A stretch of DNA of 34,582 nt from Egibacteraceae bacterium (lineage in GTDB: Bacteria; Actinomycetota; Nitriliruptoria; Euzebyales; Egibacteraceae), in assembly GCA_040905805.1 (NCBI GenBank), contig JBBDQS010000072.1:1-34582 (forward strand). The letters are read 5' to 3'. Position 1 is the first letter of the stretch, and every line of letters begins with the position of its first letter. Of this stretch, positions 1 through 9,179 are shown piece after piece. The translations under genes were made by a program, and so were the position numbers. A model generated the notes under the pieces. The model was not told the origin of the DNA. It was given only the letters and a program-made list of their open reading frames with translations, and ran no database searches.

Positions 1-65
1 GTAGGATTCGAACCTACGGCCTTCTGCTCCGGAGGCAGACGCTCTATCCCCTGAGCTACGCGGGC
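1..65 (-). tRNA. tRNA-Arg (anticodon CCG), 3' end cut by window edge
   Basis: Read on the minus strand, the segment folds as a tRNA: 5' acceptor strand GCCCGCG (65 to 59), D arm GCTC...GAGC, anticodon stem TCTGC/GCAGA enclosing the loop CTCCGGA, and T arm GTAGG-TTCGAAT-CCTAC ending at position 1. The anticodon is CCG, which reads the arginine codon CGG. The 3' acceptor strand, discriminator base and CCA lie outside the window. A TACCAT hexamer on the minus strand (90 to 85) is a plausible -10 about 19 bases upstream of the mature 5' end. Confidence 0.93.
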
Positions 66-208
66 GGGGTCTCAGTCCCCATCGATGGTAGCAGAGGTCC
101 CGCGCTACCTGCCGACGACGCTCGAGCACTCGGGCGCTCCCGCCGTCTGGCGAAGCGCCCGAGGTGACGATCCGCCCTGACCTTCTGCGGAGGGTGGTCC
201 GACCGGTC

Positions 209-214
209 TAGCAT
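209..214 (+). promoter_or_regulatory. Candidate -10 element for the response regulator / argS operon
   Basis: TAGCAT fits TANNNT and would place transcription start near 220, giving a leader of about 25 bases that contains the GAGGAG ribosome site at 235-240. No convincing -35 box is seen. It supports starting the response regulator at 246 rather than at the upstream in-frame GTG at 219. Confidence 0.4.
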
Positions 215-245
215 CCCGGTGCGGACCGACGAACGAGGAGCAGCG

Positions 246-623
246 GTGGCACGCGTGATGGCGGTCGACGACGACCACGTGATCCGTGGCCTCCTCGAGG
301 TGAATCTCGAGATGGAGGGCCACGAGGTCGTCATGGCCGTCGACGGGCAGGACGCGCTCGACAAGGTGCGCGCCGAGCCCCCGGACCTGATCCTGCTCGA
401 CGTGATGATGCCGAACGTGAACGGCTGGCAGGTCGCCGAGGCGCTGAAGAGCGACGAGGCCACCCGCGACATCCCGATCATCTTCCTGTCCGCGCGAGCC
501 ATGGACGCGGACGTGCGCAAGGGCCAGGCCCTCGGCGGTGACGCGTACGTGACCAAGCCGTTCGATCCGATCGACCTCATGGAGCTGATCAGCCGTCTGC
601 TCGAGGCCAGGAGCGGTTCGTGA
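246..623 (+). CDS. Single-domain response regulator (CheY-like receiver)
   Basis: A 125-residue protein that is only a phosphoacceptor receiver domain with no output domain. Acidic pair D8-D9 after the first strand, phosphoacceptor D52 in LILLDVMMP, switch serine S82, and K104 in the TKPFDP motif are all in place, so it should be phosphorylatable. The GTG at 246 is chosen because GAGGAG lies 5 bases upstream; a GTG at 219 in the same frame lacks this. The stop overlaps argS by four bases (GTGA), so the two are probably translated together. No histidine kinase is present in the window, so its partner and output are unknown. It may act by protein-protein contact. Confidence 0.9.
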   Translation: MARVMAVDDDHVIRGLLEVNLEMEGHEVVMAVDGQDALDKVRAEPPDLILLDVMMPNVNGWQVAEALKSDEATRDIPIIFLSARAMDADVRKGQALGGDAYVTKPFDPIDLMELISRLLEARSGS

Positions 624-2221
624 CCGGACCGGAGGCGCTGGCGGGCCTGGTCCGCGAGGCGCTGGTCGCCGCGGGCCTGCCGGCGGCGGACCCCCAGTTC
701 GAGCGACCGCGCCAGCGCGCCCACGGTGACTGGTCGACCAACGTGGCGCTCACGCTGGCCAAACCGGTCGGGCGGCCACCCCGTGAGATCGCCCAGGCGG
801 TCGTCGATCATCTGACCCTGCCCGCGGGCGTCGCGGCCGCCGAGGTCGCTGGTCCCGGCTTCGTCAACTTCCGCTTCTCCCACGGCGCCCTGGAGGCGAT
901 CCTGCGCGAGGCCGTCGCCCAGGGGGAGGGCTGGGGGCGGGCGCCGGACGCGGGCCCCGGTGGCCAGGTCAACGTGGAGTTCGTCAGCGCGAACCCCACC
1001 GGTCCCCTGCACGTTGGCCACGGCCGCCAGGCGGCGCTGGGGGATGCCATCGCGGCGCTCCTGGAAGCCAGCGGCTGGACGGTGACGCGGGAGTTCTACT
1101 TCAACGACGCCGGCGGCCAGATGCGCAGGTTCGGTGCGAGCGTCGCCGCGGTCATGCGCGGCGAGGAGCCGCCGGAGGACGGCTACCACGGCGCCTACAT
1201 CGTCGATCTGGCCCAGGAGCTGATCGCAGCGGGAGAGACCGACGACGTCACGGACGCCGCCTACACCCGCATGCTCACGCGGATCAAGGCGACGCTCGCC
1301 AGGTTCGGGGTGCAGTTCGACGTGTACTTCGGGGAGCGTTCCCTGCACCAGTCCGGCCGTATCGAGGCGGCCATCGCCAAGCTGCGCGCGGGCGGGCACG
1401 TGTACGACGCCGACGGGGCGGTCTGGCTGCGCACCACGTCTTTCGGCGACGACAAGGACCGGGTGCTGGTCAAGGCGGACGGGGCCGCCACCTACTTCGC
1501 CGCCGACTGCGGGTACCTGGTGGACAAGCTCGAGCGTGGCTTCGACCAGCTCGTCTATGTGATGGGCTCCGACCATCACGGCTACGTCGCCCGGCTGGAG
1601 GCGATCGCCGCCGCTGCCGGCCTGCCCGCGGGCCACCTGGAGGTCGTGCTCCACCAGTTCGTCAACCTCTACCGCGACGGCGAGGTCGTGCGCATGAGCA
1701 AGCGCAGCGGTGACATCGTCACGTTCGACGAGCTGATCGAGGAGGTGGGCGCCGACGCGGCGCGCTACACCCTCCTGCGCTTCTCGCCCGACGTCACCAT
1801 CGACTTCGACATCGCCGCGGTCGTGCGCCAGCACCGCGAGAACCCGGTCTACTACGTGCAGTACTCCCACGCCCGGATCGCCGGGATCATGGGCACGGCC
1901 ACCGAACGGGGGGTCGTCCCGGGGACCGTGGACGACGCTGAGCTCGGCCGGCTCACCCACCAGGCGGAGGAGGAGCTGATCCGGCGCATCGGCGCCTACC
2001 CCGAGACGGTGGCGCGGGCAGCCGAGCTGCGCGCCCCGCATCGCGTCGCCCACTACGCCGAGGACCTGGCCGAGGGCTTCCACAAGTTCTACACCGAGTG
2101 CCAGGTCGTCGGTGGCGACGCCGAGCTGACGAAGGCCCGGTTCTGGCTGTGCGTCGCCACCCGCCAGACGCTGGTCAACGCCCTGAGCCTGCTCGGCGTG
2201 AGCGCGCCGGACCGGATGTGA
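620..2221 (+). CDS. argS: Arginyl-tRNA synthetase
   Basis: Class I synthetase that attaches arginine to tRNA-Arg in the cytoplasm. The 533 residues show an N-terminal Add1-type domain (about 1-100), the HIGH-type signature HVGHG at 131-135 preceded by NPTGPLH, the KMSKS-equivalent MSKRS at about 359-363, and a C-terminal DALR anticodon-binding region with YVQYSHARI at its start. The length is typical of the family. GTG at 620 overlaps the previous stop as GTGA, and its own stop overlaps lysA the same way. The argS-lysA-hom order is common in actinobacteria. A tRNA-Arg gene lies only 550 bases away on the other strand, which may be coincidence. Confidence 0.97.
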   Translation: MTGPEALAGLVREALVAAGLPAADPQFERPRQRAHGDWSTNVALTLAKPVGRPPREIAQAVVDHLTLPAGVAAAEVAGPGFVNFRFSHGALEAILREAVAQGEGWGRAPDAGPGGQVNVEFVSANPTGPLHVGHGRQAALGDAIAALLEASGWTVTREFYFNDAGGQMRRFGASVAAVMRGEEPPEDGYHGAYIVDLAQELIAAGETDDVTDAAYTRMLTRIKATLARFGVQFDVYFGERSLHQSGRIEAAIAKLRAGGHVYDADGAVWLRTTSFGDDKDRVLVKADGAATYFAADCGYLVDKLERGFDQLVYVMGSDHHGYVARLEAIAAAAGLPAGHLEVVLHQFVNLYRDGEVVRMSKRSGDIVTFDELIEEVGADAARYTLLRFSPDVTIDFDIAAVVRQHRENPVYYVQYSHARIAGIMGTATERGVVPGTVDDAELGRLTHQAEEELIRRIGAYPETVARAAELRAPHRVAHYAEDLAEGFHKFYTECQVVGGDAELTKARFWLCVATRQTLVNALSLLGVSAPDRM

Positions 2222-3528
2222 GCGTCGTCTGGCCGCGCACGGCCGACTTCGCGGCCGGCCGCCTGGTGCGCCTGGGTGGCGTCGCCGTCGACGACCTGGT
2301 CCGCGAGCACGGCACACCGCTGTACGTGCTGGATCGCGCCGATGTCGTGGGCCGGATGCGCGCGTACCGCGAGGCGTTCGGCGACGGCGTGGCGATCACC
2401 TATGCCGCGAAGGCCCTGTGCGTGGTCGGCGTCCTGCAGCTCGCCGATGCCGAGGGCCTGCACCTGGACGTGGCAAGCGGGGGGGAGCTGCACACGGCGG
2501 AGCGCGCCGGGTTCCCGATGGACCGCGTCGTCCTGCACGGCAACAACAAGTCAGAGGTCGAGCTGGAGCAGGCTGCCCGCCTCGGCGTGGGGCGCATCAT
2601 CGTCGACAGCTTCACCGAGCTCGAACGGCTGTCACGCATCGGCGCTCGCTGCGATCGCGACTTCGGGGTGCTGTTGCGCGTGACGCCCGGGGTGACCGCG
2701 CTCACGCATGACTTCATCCGCACCGGCGACGACGATTCGAAGTTCGGCTTCACCCTCTCCGCGGGGCTCGCGCACCAAGCCGTGGAGCGGGTGATCGCCC
2801 TGCCCCACGTGGACCTGCGGGGCGTGCACTGCCACGTGGGCAGCCAGGTCACCGCGACCGAGGCGTTCCGCGCCGCGGTCGTGGCGCTGGTCGGGCTGCT
2901 CGACGACGTGCGCGAGCGCCACGCGGTGCTTCTGGACGAGCTGAACCTCGGTGGCGGGCTCGGCATCGCCTACGTCGACAGCGACGCCCCCCTCGACGTC
3001 GCCGAGTACGCCGAGGCGCTGCACACCGCGGTCCGCACGGAGTGCGACCGCCGGAGCCTGCCGCTCCCGCGACTGGCGGTCGAGCCGGGACGGTCGATCG
3101 TGGGCCCCGCCGGTGTGACCCTGTACCGGGTGGGGACCCGCAAGCACATCCCCGGGGTGCGGACCTATGTCAGCGTCGACGGCGGGATGAGCGACAACCC
3201 CCGCCCCGCCCTCTACGGTGCCCGGTACACGTTCGCCCCAGCCGGCCAGCGTGATCAGGGGCGTGCCGCCGAGCAGGTCACGGTGGTCGGCAAGCACTGC
3301 GAGTCCGGTGACGTCCTCGGGCGTGACGTCTGGTTGGACCCCGGGGTCGCGGAGGGGGGACTGCTCGCGGTCGCGGCCACCGGGGGGTACGCCTACTCCA
3401 TGGCGAGCAACTACAACCGCCTCCCGCGCCCTGCCCTGGTGCTCGTGGGGGACGGGACCGCCCAGCTGCTCGTGCGCCGGGAGACCCTGGAGGACGTCGT
3501 CGCGCTCGACATCCCCCTGGGCTCGTGA
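2218..3528 (+). CDS. lysA: Diaminopimelate decarboxylase
   Basis: Pyridoxal-phosphate enzyme that decarboxylates meso-diaminopimelate to L-lysine, the last step of lysine synthesis. The 436-residue protein is a fold-type III decarboxylase: TYAAKA carries the PLP lysine K65, followed by HGNNKS, HCHVGSQ, the glycine-rich LNLGGGLGI, EPGRSIVGPAG and the CESGD motif that completes the dimeric active site. GTG at 2218 overlaps the argS stop (GTGA), and conserved-looking sequence begins soon after. An in-frame extension reaching back into argS is arginine-rich shadow and is not used. Sixteen bases separate its stop from hom, so transcription may continue into hom. Confidence 0.96.
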   Translation: MSVVWPRTADFAAGRLVRLGGVAVDDLVREHGTPLYVLDRADVVGRMRAYREAFGDGVAITYAAKALCVVGVLQLADAEGLHLDVASGGELHTAERAGFPMDRVVLHGNNKSEVELEQAARLGVGRIIVDSFTELERLSRIGARCDRDFGVLLRVTPGVTALTHDFIRTGDDDSKFGFTLSAGLAHQAVERVIALPHVDLRGVHCHVGSQVTATEAFRAAVVALVGLLDDVRERHAVLLDELNLGGGLGIAYVDSDAPLDVAEYAEALHTAVRTECDRRSLPLPRLAVEPGRSIVGPAGVTLYRVGTRKHIPGVRTYVSVDGGMSDNPRPALYGARYTFAPAGQRDQGRAAEQVTVVGKHCESGDVLGRDVWLDPGVAEGGLLAVAATGGYAYSMASNYNRLPRPALVLVGDGTAQLLVRRETLEDVVALDIPLGS

Positions 3529-3538
3529 GCACGGGTCC

Positions 3539-3553
3539 TACACTATGGACGTG
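3539..3553 (+). promoter_or_regulatory. Candidate leaderless promoter for hom
   Basis: TACACT at 3539-3544 is a TANNNT -10-like hexamer. It is followed by exactly six bases (ATGGAC) and then GTG at 3551, in frame with hom. No Shine-Dalgarno sequence precedes either ATG 3545 or GTG 3551. The spacing fits transcription starting on the GTG itself, giving a leaderless mRNA. No good -35 box is visible. Confidence 0.4.
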
Positions 3554-4864
3554 CCAGCCACAGACGGAGTTGACGACAGCACGCCCAAGACCCTGACGGT
3601 CGGCCTGCTCGGATGCGGGATCGTGGGTTCGGGGGTCGTCCGCCTGCTGCGGGAGCACGCCGACGAGATCGCGGGCCGCATCGGCGCCCGCCTCGAGGTG
3701 GGGCCGGTCGCGGTGCGCACCCTGTCCCGCGACCGTGCGGTCGAGGGTCTGGCGCTCACGGCTGACCCGCACGCGGTGACCACGGACCCCTCCGTGGACA
3801 TCGTCGTCGAGGTCATGGGCGGCATCGAGCCCACCAGGGGGCTGATCGCCGAGGCACTCGAGGCCGGCAAGAGCGTCGTCACCGCGAACAAGGAGCTGAT
3901 CGCCACCCTCGGCGCGGACCTCTTCGCGCTGGCCGGTACGAGGGGCGTCCGGCTGGAGTACGAGGCGGCGGTGGCCGGTGGCATCCCCATCATCAGGCCC
4001 CTGCGGGAGTCCCTGGCAGGCGACCGGGTTCGCAAGGTGCTCGGCATCCTGAATGGCACCACCAACTACATCCTCACCAAGATGACCGAGGAGGGCTCAT
4101 CCTTCGCCGACGCGCTCGGCGAGGCCCAACGGCTCGGGTACGCCGAACGCGACCCGACCGCGGACATCGAGGGCTTCGACGCCGCAGCCAAGACCGCGAT
4201 CCTGGCGTCGCTGGCCTTCGACGCCAAGGTGGTGGCCGGGGACGTCTACCGCGAGGGCATCACCGCGGTCACCGCCACCGACATCGCGCACGCCCGGCGC
4301 ATGGGGTACGTGATCAAGCTGCTCGGCATCGCCGAGCAGGTCGACGGGACGATCGGGGCGCGCGTGTACCCGGCCCTCATCCCCGCGACCCACCCGCTCG
4401 CGAGCGTGCGGGAGTCCTTCAACGCCGTGTTCGTGGAGGCCGAGGCCGTCGGCGACCTCATGTTCTACGGTCGCGGCGCCGGTTCGCTGCCCACCGCCAG
4501 CGCGGTCGTCGGCGACATCGTCACCGTCGCCCGGGCGCTGCTGTCGGGCGAACGGCCCGGCGCCGGCGGGGTGATGGCCGACAAGCCGCTGCGGCCGTTC
4601 GACGAGAACACGGTGCAGTTCTCCATCCTGCTCGACGTGCTCGACCAGTCGGGCGTGCTCGCGGCCGTCGCGGCGACGTTCGGCGAGCACGACGTGTCGA
4701 TCAAGAGCGTGTGGCAGGAGGGCGCAGGCGACACCGCGCAGCTGCTGCTGATCACCCATGCGGCCACGGAGCGCGACGTACAGGCCACCCTCCACGGGCT
4801 CCGCGAGCTGCCCATGGTGCGCGCGGTCGCCAGCGTCATCCGGGTCGAGGGCGGCGAGGTTTGA
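3545..4864 (+). CDS. hom: Homoserine dehydrogenase with C-terminal ACT domain
   Basis: Reduces aspartate semialdehyde to homoserine, the branch point toward threonine and methionine. From ATG 3545 the protein has 439 residues: a Rossmann NAD(P)-binding motif GCGIVG at 23-28, ANKELIA, the family signature NGTTNYIL near 169, a catalytic domain with [12 protein letters not shown], and a C-terminal ACT domain (last ~80 residues, starting near [14 protein letters not shown]), which in this family usually senses threonine. No ribosome site precedes ATG 3545; GTG 3551 is an equally good start if the message is leaderless. The stop overlaps the next start (TTGA). Neighbours lysA, thrC and thrB fit the aspartate pathway. 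Confidence 0.96.
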   Translation: MDVPATDGVDDSTPKTLTVGLLGCGIVGSGVVRLLREHADEIAGRIGARLEVGPVAVRTLSRDRAVEGLALTADPHAVTTDPSVDIVVEVMGGIEPTRGLIAEALEAGKSVVTANKELIATLGADLFALAGTRGVRLEYEAAVAGGIPIIRPLRESLAGDRVRKVLGILNGTTNYILTKMTEEGSSFADALGEAQRLGYAERDPTADIEGFDAAAKTAILASLAFDAKVVAGDVYREGITAVTATDIAHARRMGYVIKLLGIAEQVDGTIGARVYPALIPATHPLASVRESFNAVFVEAEAVGDLMFYGRGAGSLPTASAVVGDIVTVARALLSGERPGAGGVMADKPLRPFDENTVQFSILLDVLDQSGVLAAVAATFGEHDVSIKSVWQEGAGDTAQLLLITHAATERDVQATLHGLRELPMVRAVASVIRVEGGEV

Positions 4865-5943
4865 GCGCGACGGTGAACCCGCACGGCCGCGACCGGCAGT
4901 GGCGCGGCGTGATCGAGGAGTACCGCGACCGGCTGCCGTTCGGTGACGGCGACGTCGTGACCCTCCGCGAGGGTGGGACGCCGCTGATCGCGTCCGCGGA
5001 CCTGTCCGAGGCCACCGGCTGCGCGGTGTGGTTGAAGTTCGAGGGCACCAACCCGACCGGGTCGTTCAAGGACCGTGGGATGACGGTGGCGATCTCGGCG
5101 GCCCGTGCGGCCGGGGCGCAGGCCGTCATCTGCGCGTCCACGGGCAACACCTCGGCCTCCGCGGCCGCCTACGCCGCCAAGGCCGGGCTGGTGTGCGGGG
5201 TGCTCGTGCCGAAGGGCAAGATCGCTCTCGGCAAGCTCGCCCAGGCCCTCGTCCACGGCGCGCAGGTCATCCAGCTCGATGGCAACTTCGACGCCGCGCT
5301 CAACATCTGCCGCGCGCTGCACGAGAAGTACCCCGTCGAGCTCGTCAACTCCGTCAACCCCCTGCGCATCGAGGGGCAGAAGACCGGCGCGTTCGAAGTC
5401 TGCGACTTTCTGGGACGCGCGCCCGACGTCCACGTCATGCCGGTCGGCAACGCCGGCAACATCACGGCCTACTGGCGCGGTTACCGGGAGTATCAGGCGG
5501 ACGGGCTGATCGAGGCGCTGCCGGTCATGCGCGGCTACCAGGCCGCCGGCTCTGCCCCCATCGTGCGAGGCGCGGTCGTCGAGCAGCCGTCGACGATCGC
5601 GACCGCGATCCGCATCGGCAACCCGGCCTCGTGGTCGCAGGCGCTCGCGGCCGCCGACGAGTCCGGCGGGTCCATCCAGGCGGTCACCGACCGGGAGATC
5701 CTGCGGGCCTACCGACGGGTCGCCCGGGAGGGGGTCTTCTGCGAGATGGCGTCGGCCGCCAGCATCGCCGGCCTGCTGCAGCTGCACGAGGCGGGCGGCC
5801 TCGTCGCCGGCCAGACGGTCGTCTGCGTGCTCACCGGCCACGGCCTGAAGGAGCCCGACTGGGCGATCTCCGGTGCAGCGGTGCCACCGGTGATCGCGCC
5901 CGACGTCGAGGCCGCGGCCGAGCTGCTGGGGCTCGACACGTGA
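4861..5943 (+). CDS. thrC: Threonine synthase
   Basis: PLP enzyme that converts O-phosphohomoserine to threonine. About 360 residues, close to the actinobacterial form: [16 protein letters not shown], then the PLP-lysine motif [11 protein letters not shown] with K70, [29 protein letters not shown], and the phosphate-binding [12 protein letters not shown]. The start is uncertain: TTG 4861 overlaps the hom stop (TTGA) as elsewhere in this operon, while GTG 4873 is four codons in. Neither has a strong ribosome site, so translational coupling to hom is likely. The stop overlaps thrB as GTGA, and the substrate of this enzyme is the product of thrB. Confidence 0.96.
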   Translation: MSATVNPHGRDRQWRGVIEEYRDRLPFGDGDVVTLREGGTPLIASADLSEATGCAVWLKFEGTNPTGSFKDRGMTVAISAARAAGAQAVICASTGNTSASAAAYAAKAGLVCGVLVPKGKIALGKLAQALVHGAQVIQLDGNFDAALNICRALHEKYPVELVNSVNPLRIEGQKTGAFEVCDFLGRAPDVHVMPVGNAGNITAYWRGYREYQADGLIEALPVMRGYQAAGSAPIVRGAVVEQPSTIATAIRIGNPASWSQALAAADESGGSIQAVTDREILRAYRRVAREGVFCEMASAASIAGLLQLHEAGGLVAGQTVVCVLTGHGLKEPDWAISGAAVPPVIAPDVEAAAELLGLDT

Positions 5944-6875
5944 CCGCGGGCCACGGACCCGCCGCGACGCCTGCCCCGGTCGGGGTCTCCGTTCCGGCCA
6001 CCAGCGCCAACCTCGGGCCGGGGTTCGACGCGCTGGCTGTCGCCTTCGACGTGCACCTGTCGGTCTGGACGACCACGCTGGGGGACGAGCGGGTCCTGCT
6101 GGAGGGCTGCGGTGCCGACGAGCTGCCCACCGGCGACGACAACCTGGTGTGGCGGTCCTTCGCGGCGTACTGCGACTGGGTGGGATCAGCGGCCCCCGAC
6201 GTGAGCTTGCGGGCGTCCAGCGCCATCCCGCTGGAGCGCGGCATGGGATCCTCCGCCGCCGCCGCCGTCGCCGGTGTGGCCCTCGCGCGCGAGTGTCTCC
6301 GCGGGGGTGGCAGCGACGCGGACCTCATCCACCTGGTGACCACCTTCGAGGGTCATCCCGACAACGCGGCGGCGGCGCTGCTCGGCGGCCTCGTGGTGTG
6401 CGCAGGCGACCGCTTCGTCCGCCTGCAGCCGGCCGAGTCCCTCCGGCCGGTCCTCTGCATCCCCGAGGCGCGCCTTGCTACCACGGCCGCCCGCACGCTC
6501 CTGCCCGACACGGTGCCCCACGCCGACGCGGCGGCGAATGGCGCCCGCACCGCGGTCGTGCTCGCCGGGTTGACCGGCGCCGCCGCCTGGGAGCCGGCAG
6601 CCATGACCGACGTCCTGCACGAGCCGGCGCGGTTCACCGCCATGCCGGAAAGCGGCCGGCTGGTGGGGGCCCTGCGGACCGCGGGCCTCGGTGCGTGTCT
6701 GTCCGGTGCCGGCCCGAGCGTCCTGGCCGTCGTGGCCGCCGGTGACGAGGCCGCGGTCGCGCTCATCCGGTCGACAGCCGGGGACGGCTGGGCCGTGACG
6801 CCCGCCCGGTGGGACCGCGCGGGCGCGGTTGTCCGTGGGCCCGTGGTGGTCGGTGAGGTCGGCCGCGTCGGATAG
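5940..6875 (+). CDS. thrB: Homoserine kinase
   Basis: GHMP-family kinase that phosphorylates homoserine for threonine synthase. The 311-residue protein has the N-terminal substrate motif [22 protein letters not shown] (first ~45 residues), the ATP-binding glycine/serine loop [30 protein letters not shown], and a C-terminal [13 protein letters not shown] loop. The length is normal. GTG 5940 overlaps the thrC stop by four bases, and this closes the hom-thrC-thrB cluster. A TAGGGT hexamer at 6873-6878 overlaps the stop region and may promote the next gene. Confidence 0.96.
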   Translation: MTAGHGPAATPAPVGVSVPATSANLGPGFDALAVAFDVHLSVWTTTLGDERVLLEGCGADELPTGDDNLVWRSFAAYCDWVGSAAPDVSLRASSAIPLERGMGSSAAAAVAGVALARECLRGGGSDADLIHLVTTFEGHPDNAAAALLGGLVVCAGDRFVRLQPAESLRPVLCIPEARLATTAARTLLPDTVPHADAAANGARTAVVLAGLTGAAAWEPAAMTDVLHEPARFTAMPESGRLVGALRTAGLGACLSGAGPSVLAVVAAGDEAAVALIRSTAGDGWAVTPARWDRAGAVVRGPVVVGEVGRVG

Positions 6876-6878
6876 GGT
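6873..6878 (+). promoter_or_regulatory. Candidate -10 element before the phosphoesterase/cDPG operon
   Basis: TAGGGT fits TANNNT and overlaps the thrB stop. It would start transcription near 6885, leaving a leader of about 56 bases before ATG 6941. No -35 match is obvious, so this is weak, but the 65-base gap is the largest between genes in the first 11.9 kb after 246 and is where an operon boundary would be expected. Confidence 0.3.
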
Positions 6879-6940
6879 TGAGTGCAGTCGGAGCGCACCG
6901 CAGCGAGCAGCAGCCAGCGACGACGGGATGCCCCCCAACC

Positions 6941-7762
6941 ATGGTCACCATCGCCCACTTCTCGGACCCGCACGTGGGGTCCCCGCACTTCGTGCCCAAC
7001 CTCCTCAACCGGGTGCTCGTCGAGATCGACGAGCTCGACCCGGATGCCGTCCTGTGCACCGGGGACATCACCGACAACGGGCTGGCGGGCGAGTACAAGG
7101 CGGCCGACGGCTACCTCAGCCAGATCCGCCAACCGCTGATGATGCTCCCGGGCAACCACGACAGCCGCAACGTGGGCTACGTGCATTTCGAGCGCATCTG
7201 GGGACGCCGCTACTGGATCCGCGACGTCGGACCGGTGCGGATCGTCGGCGTGGACTCCTCGGAGCCGGACCTGAACGAGGGCAAGCTCGGCCGCGAGCAC
7301 TACGACTGGCTGCGCCAGGCCTTCGACTGCAAGGCCGAGCTGAAGATCTTCGCGGTGCACCACCACCTCATCCCCCTGCCCGGCACCGGCCGGGAGCGCA
7401 GCACCGTGCAGGACGCCGGTGACGTGCTGGAGCTGCTGCTCGGTGCGGGGGTGCACCTGGTGCTGAACGGCCACAAGCACGTGCCGCACGTGTGGCGCCT
7501 GGAGCACCTCTACCTCGCCAACGCCGGCACCTGCTCGAGCCTGAAGCTGCGCGGGAACGGCCGGCCCTCCTACGCCGTCGTCGAGTACGAGCAGGGGCAG
7601 GTGCGCATCCACCGCCGTCTCCCGTACGGCGAGCGCAGGCTGATCGCCCACTGGAACGCGCGCACCGGCGAGCAGTACCACCGCGAGTTCGAGCCGCTTT
7701 TCGCGGCACCGCTGATCCCGGACGACGACGAGGTTGCGCCGGTCGCCGCAGAGCCGAGCTGA
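6941..7762 (+). CDS. Calcineurin-like metallophosphoesterase (class III cyclic phosphodiesterase-like)
   Basis: A 273-residue dinuclear-metal phosphoesterase of the CpdA/Icc-like type. Metal-site motifs are complete: D9-x-H11 in FSDPHVG, GDITDNG with D42, GNHDS with N72-H73, a HHHL histidine motif near 147, and NGHKH at 176-180. No signal peptide, so it is cytoplasmic. Start ATG 6941 is chosen because homology-like sequence begins at once (MVTIAHFSDPH); a TTG at 6878 in frame adds an unlikely leader. It lies 17 bases before the cyclic 2,3-diphosphoglycerate synthetase and the 2-phosphoglycerate kinase. From that context it might hydrolyse the cyclic product or a related cyclic phosphate, but the sequence alone does not show the substrate. 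Confidence 0.88.
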   Translation: MVTIAHFSDPHVGSPHFVPNLLNRVLVEIDELDPDAVLCTGDITDNGLAGEYKAADGYLSQIRQPLMMLPGNHDSRNVGYVHFERIWGRRYWIRDVGPVRIVGVDSSEPDLNEGKLGREHYDWLRQAFDCKAELKIFAVHHHLIPLPGTGRERSTVQDAGDVLELLLGAGVHLVLNGHKHVPHVWRLEHLYLANAGTCSSLKLRGNGRPSYAVVEYEQGQVRIHRRLPYGERRLIAHWNARTGEQYHREFEPLFAAPLIPDDDEVAPVAAEPS

Positions 7763-7779
7763 GCGTCGTGGCGTCGTGA

Positions 7780-9147
7780 GTGGCTAGTCCCGACCGCAGG
7801 GCTGTCGTGCTGGTCGACGGCGAGCACTACCCGCCCGTGGTCCGCGCCGCCGTCGCCGACCTGGCGACCAGAGGCATCCGGGCCGTCGCCGCGCTGCTGC
7901 TCGGCGGCACGGAGAAGGTGGCCGGTCACGGTGCGGTGGTCGACGTCGGCGTGCCCGCCGAGTGGGTCGAACGCCCGGGCGACCGGCTTGCGGCGGCGAT
8001 CGCCCTTCGGCGCGTGCTCGACCGTGAGCGCCCGGACCTGGTCGTCGACCTCTCCGACGAGCCCGTGCTCGACGCCCGCAGTCGCATGCATCTGGTCAGC
8101 CACGCCCTGGCCGCCGGGGTGCCGGTCGAGGGGCCGGATTTCCGGTTCACCCCCCCGCCGCGCCCGCGTGTCGCCGTGCGGCCGACCGTGGCGGTCATCG
8201 GGACGGGCAAACGGACCGGCAAGACGGCGGTGTGCGGCGAGATCGTGCGGACGTTCGTCACCGAGGGGCGCACGCCGGTGGTGGTCGCGATGGGACGCGG
8301 CGGCCCGCCCGACCCCCTGGTGATCCCCGCGGGCGGTGACGTCAGTCCGGCGCACCTGCTGTCCATCGCCGACCAGGGTGCCCACGCCGCCAGTGACTTC
8401 TACGAGGATGCCGCCACCACAGGGGCTGCGACCGTCGGGGCGCGGCGCTGTGGCGGGGGACTCGCCGGAGCGGTCGGCTACTCCAACGTCGCCGAGGCCA
8501 TCCGGGCGGCCGAGCAGATGCCCGGCGACATGACGGTGCTCGAGGGCAGCGGCGCTGCCGTGCCGCCGGCGCACGCCGACGCGACCGTCCTGGTCGTCCC
8601 CGCCGACGCCGATCCCGAGCTGCTCGGGGGCTATCTGGGCACGTACCGCCTGTTGCTGGCCGACCTGGTAGTGGTTACAATGTCCGAACCGCCGAGGGCC
8701 TCTCCGGACCGTATGGAGGCCGTTCTCGCGGTCCTCCGCAGCACTTCGCGACAGACGCCAATCGTGCGCACAGTCCTCCGTCCTGTACCGCTTGGTCCGG
8801 TGACCGGCGCCCGCGTGTTCTTCGCGACGACTGCACCTGATGACGTGAGCACGTCGCTGGCACTTGACCTGCAGGACCGTTTCGGCTGCGAGGTGGTCGC
8901 AACCAGCAGCCATCTCGCCGACCGGCAAGCCCTGCGCGCTGATCTGCAGGCGCACGCGTTCGATGTCCTGCTGGTCGAGTTGAAGGCCGCTGCGGTGGAC
9001 GTCGCGGTTCGTGTCGCTACTGCCAGGGGAGCGCGCGTGGTGTTCTGCGACAACCGGCCGGTCGCCGTCGGCGAGGAGGGTGAGGGCAGGCTCGAAGACG
9101 CAATCCGCAAGCTTGGCCGACTGGCCGACGAGCGTTTCGCCGGCTGA
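7780..9147 (+). CDS. cpgS: Cyclic 2,3-diphosphoglycerate synthetase
   Basis: Recognised as the ATP-dependent enzyme that closes 2,3-diphosphoglycerate into its cyclic anhydride (cDPG), a solute and phosphate store of thermophilic methanogens. The 455 residues begin with VVLVDGEHYPPVV (about 10-22), then LLLGGTEK, a P-loop GTGKRTGKT with K148, VVAMGRGGPP, EGSGAAVPP, and a C-terminal domain ending near FCDNRPV. Length matches the roughly 460-residue archaeal enzyme. GTG 7780 has no strong ribosome site. The next gene encodes the kinase that makes its substrate, which strongly supports the call. Activity in a bacterium is an inference. Confidence 0.83.
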   Translation: MASPDRRAVVLVDGEHYPPVVRAAVADLATRGIRAVAALLLGGTEKVAGHGAVVDVGVPAEWVERPGDRLAAAIALRRVLDRERPDLVVDLSDEPVLDARSRMHLVSHALAAGVPVEGPDFRFTPPPRPRVAVRPTVAVIGTGKRTGKTAVCGEIVRTFVTEGRTPVVVAMGRGGPPDPLVIPAGGDVSPAHLLSIADQGAHAASDFYEDAATTGAATVGARRCGGGLAGAVGYSNVAEAIRAAEQMPGDMTVLEGSGAAVPPAHADATVLVVPADADPELLGGYLGTYRLLLADLVVVTMSEPPRASPDRMEAVLAVLRSTSRQTPIVRTVLRPVPLGPVTGARVFFATTAPDDVSTSLALDLQDRFGCEVVATSSHLADRQALRADLQAHAFDVLLVELKAAAVDVAVRVATARGARVVFCDNRPVAVGEEGEGRLEDAIRKLGRLADERFAG

Positions 9148-9179
9148 CGACAGTCTCGAACGGGGCACGCCGAGTAGTG

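Noticed and set aside
219-245. Upstream GTG start for the response regulator
   Set aside because: It sits 4 bases after the TAGCAT hexamer, has no ribosome site, and would put the GAGGAG sequence inside the coding region. GTG 246 has correct spacing.
56-2317. A 753-residue open frame on one strand across the response regulator and argS
   Set aside because: It covers argS on the other strand, has repetitive R/G/D/V composition, and overlaps the tRNA gene. It is a shadow of argS.
6928-6960. ATG at 6928 as the start of the phosphoesterase
   Set aside because: It is not in the reading frame of the gene; ATG 6941 is in frame and begins the conserved sequence.
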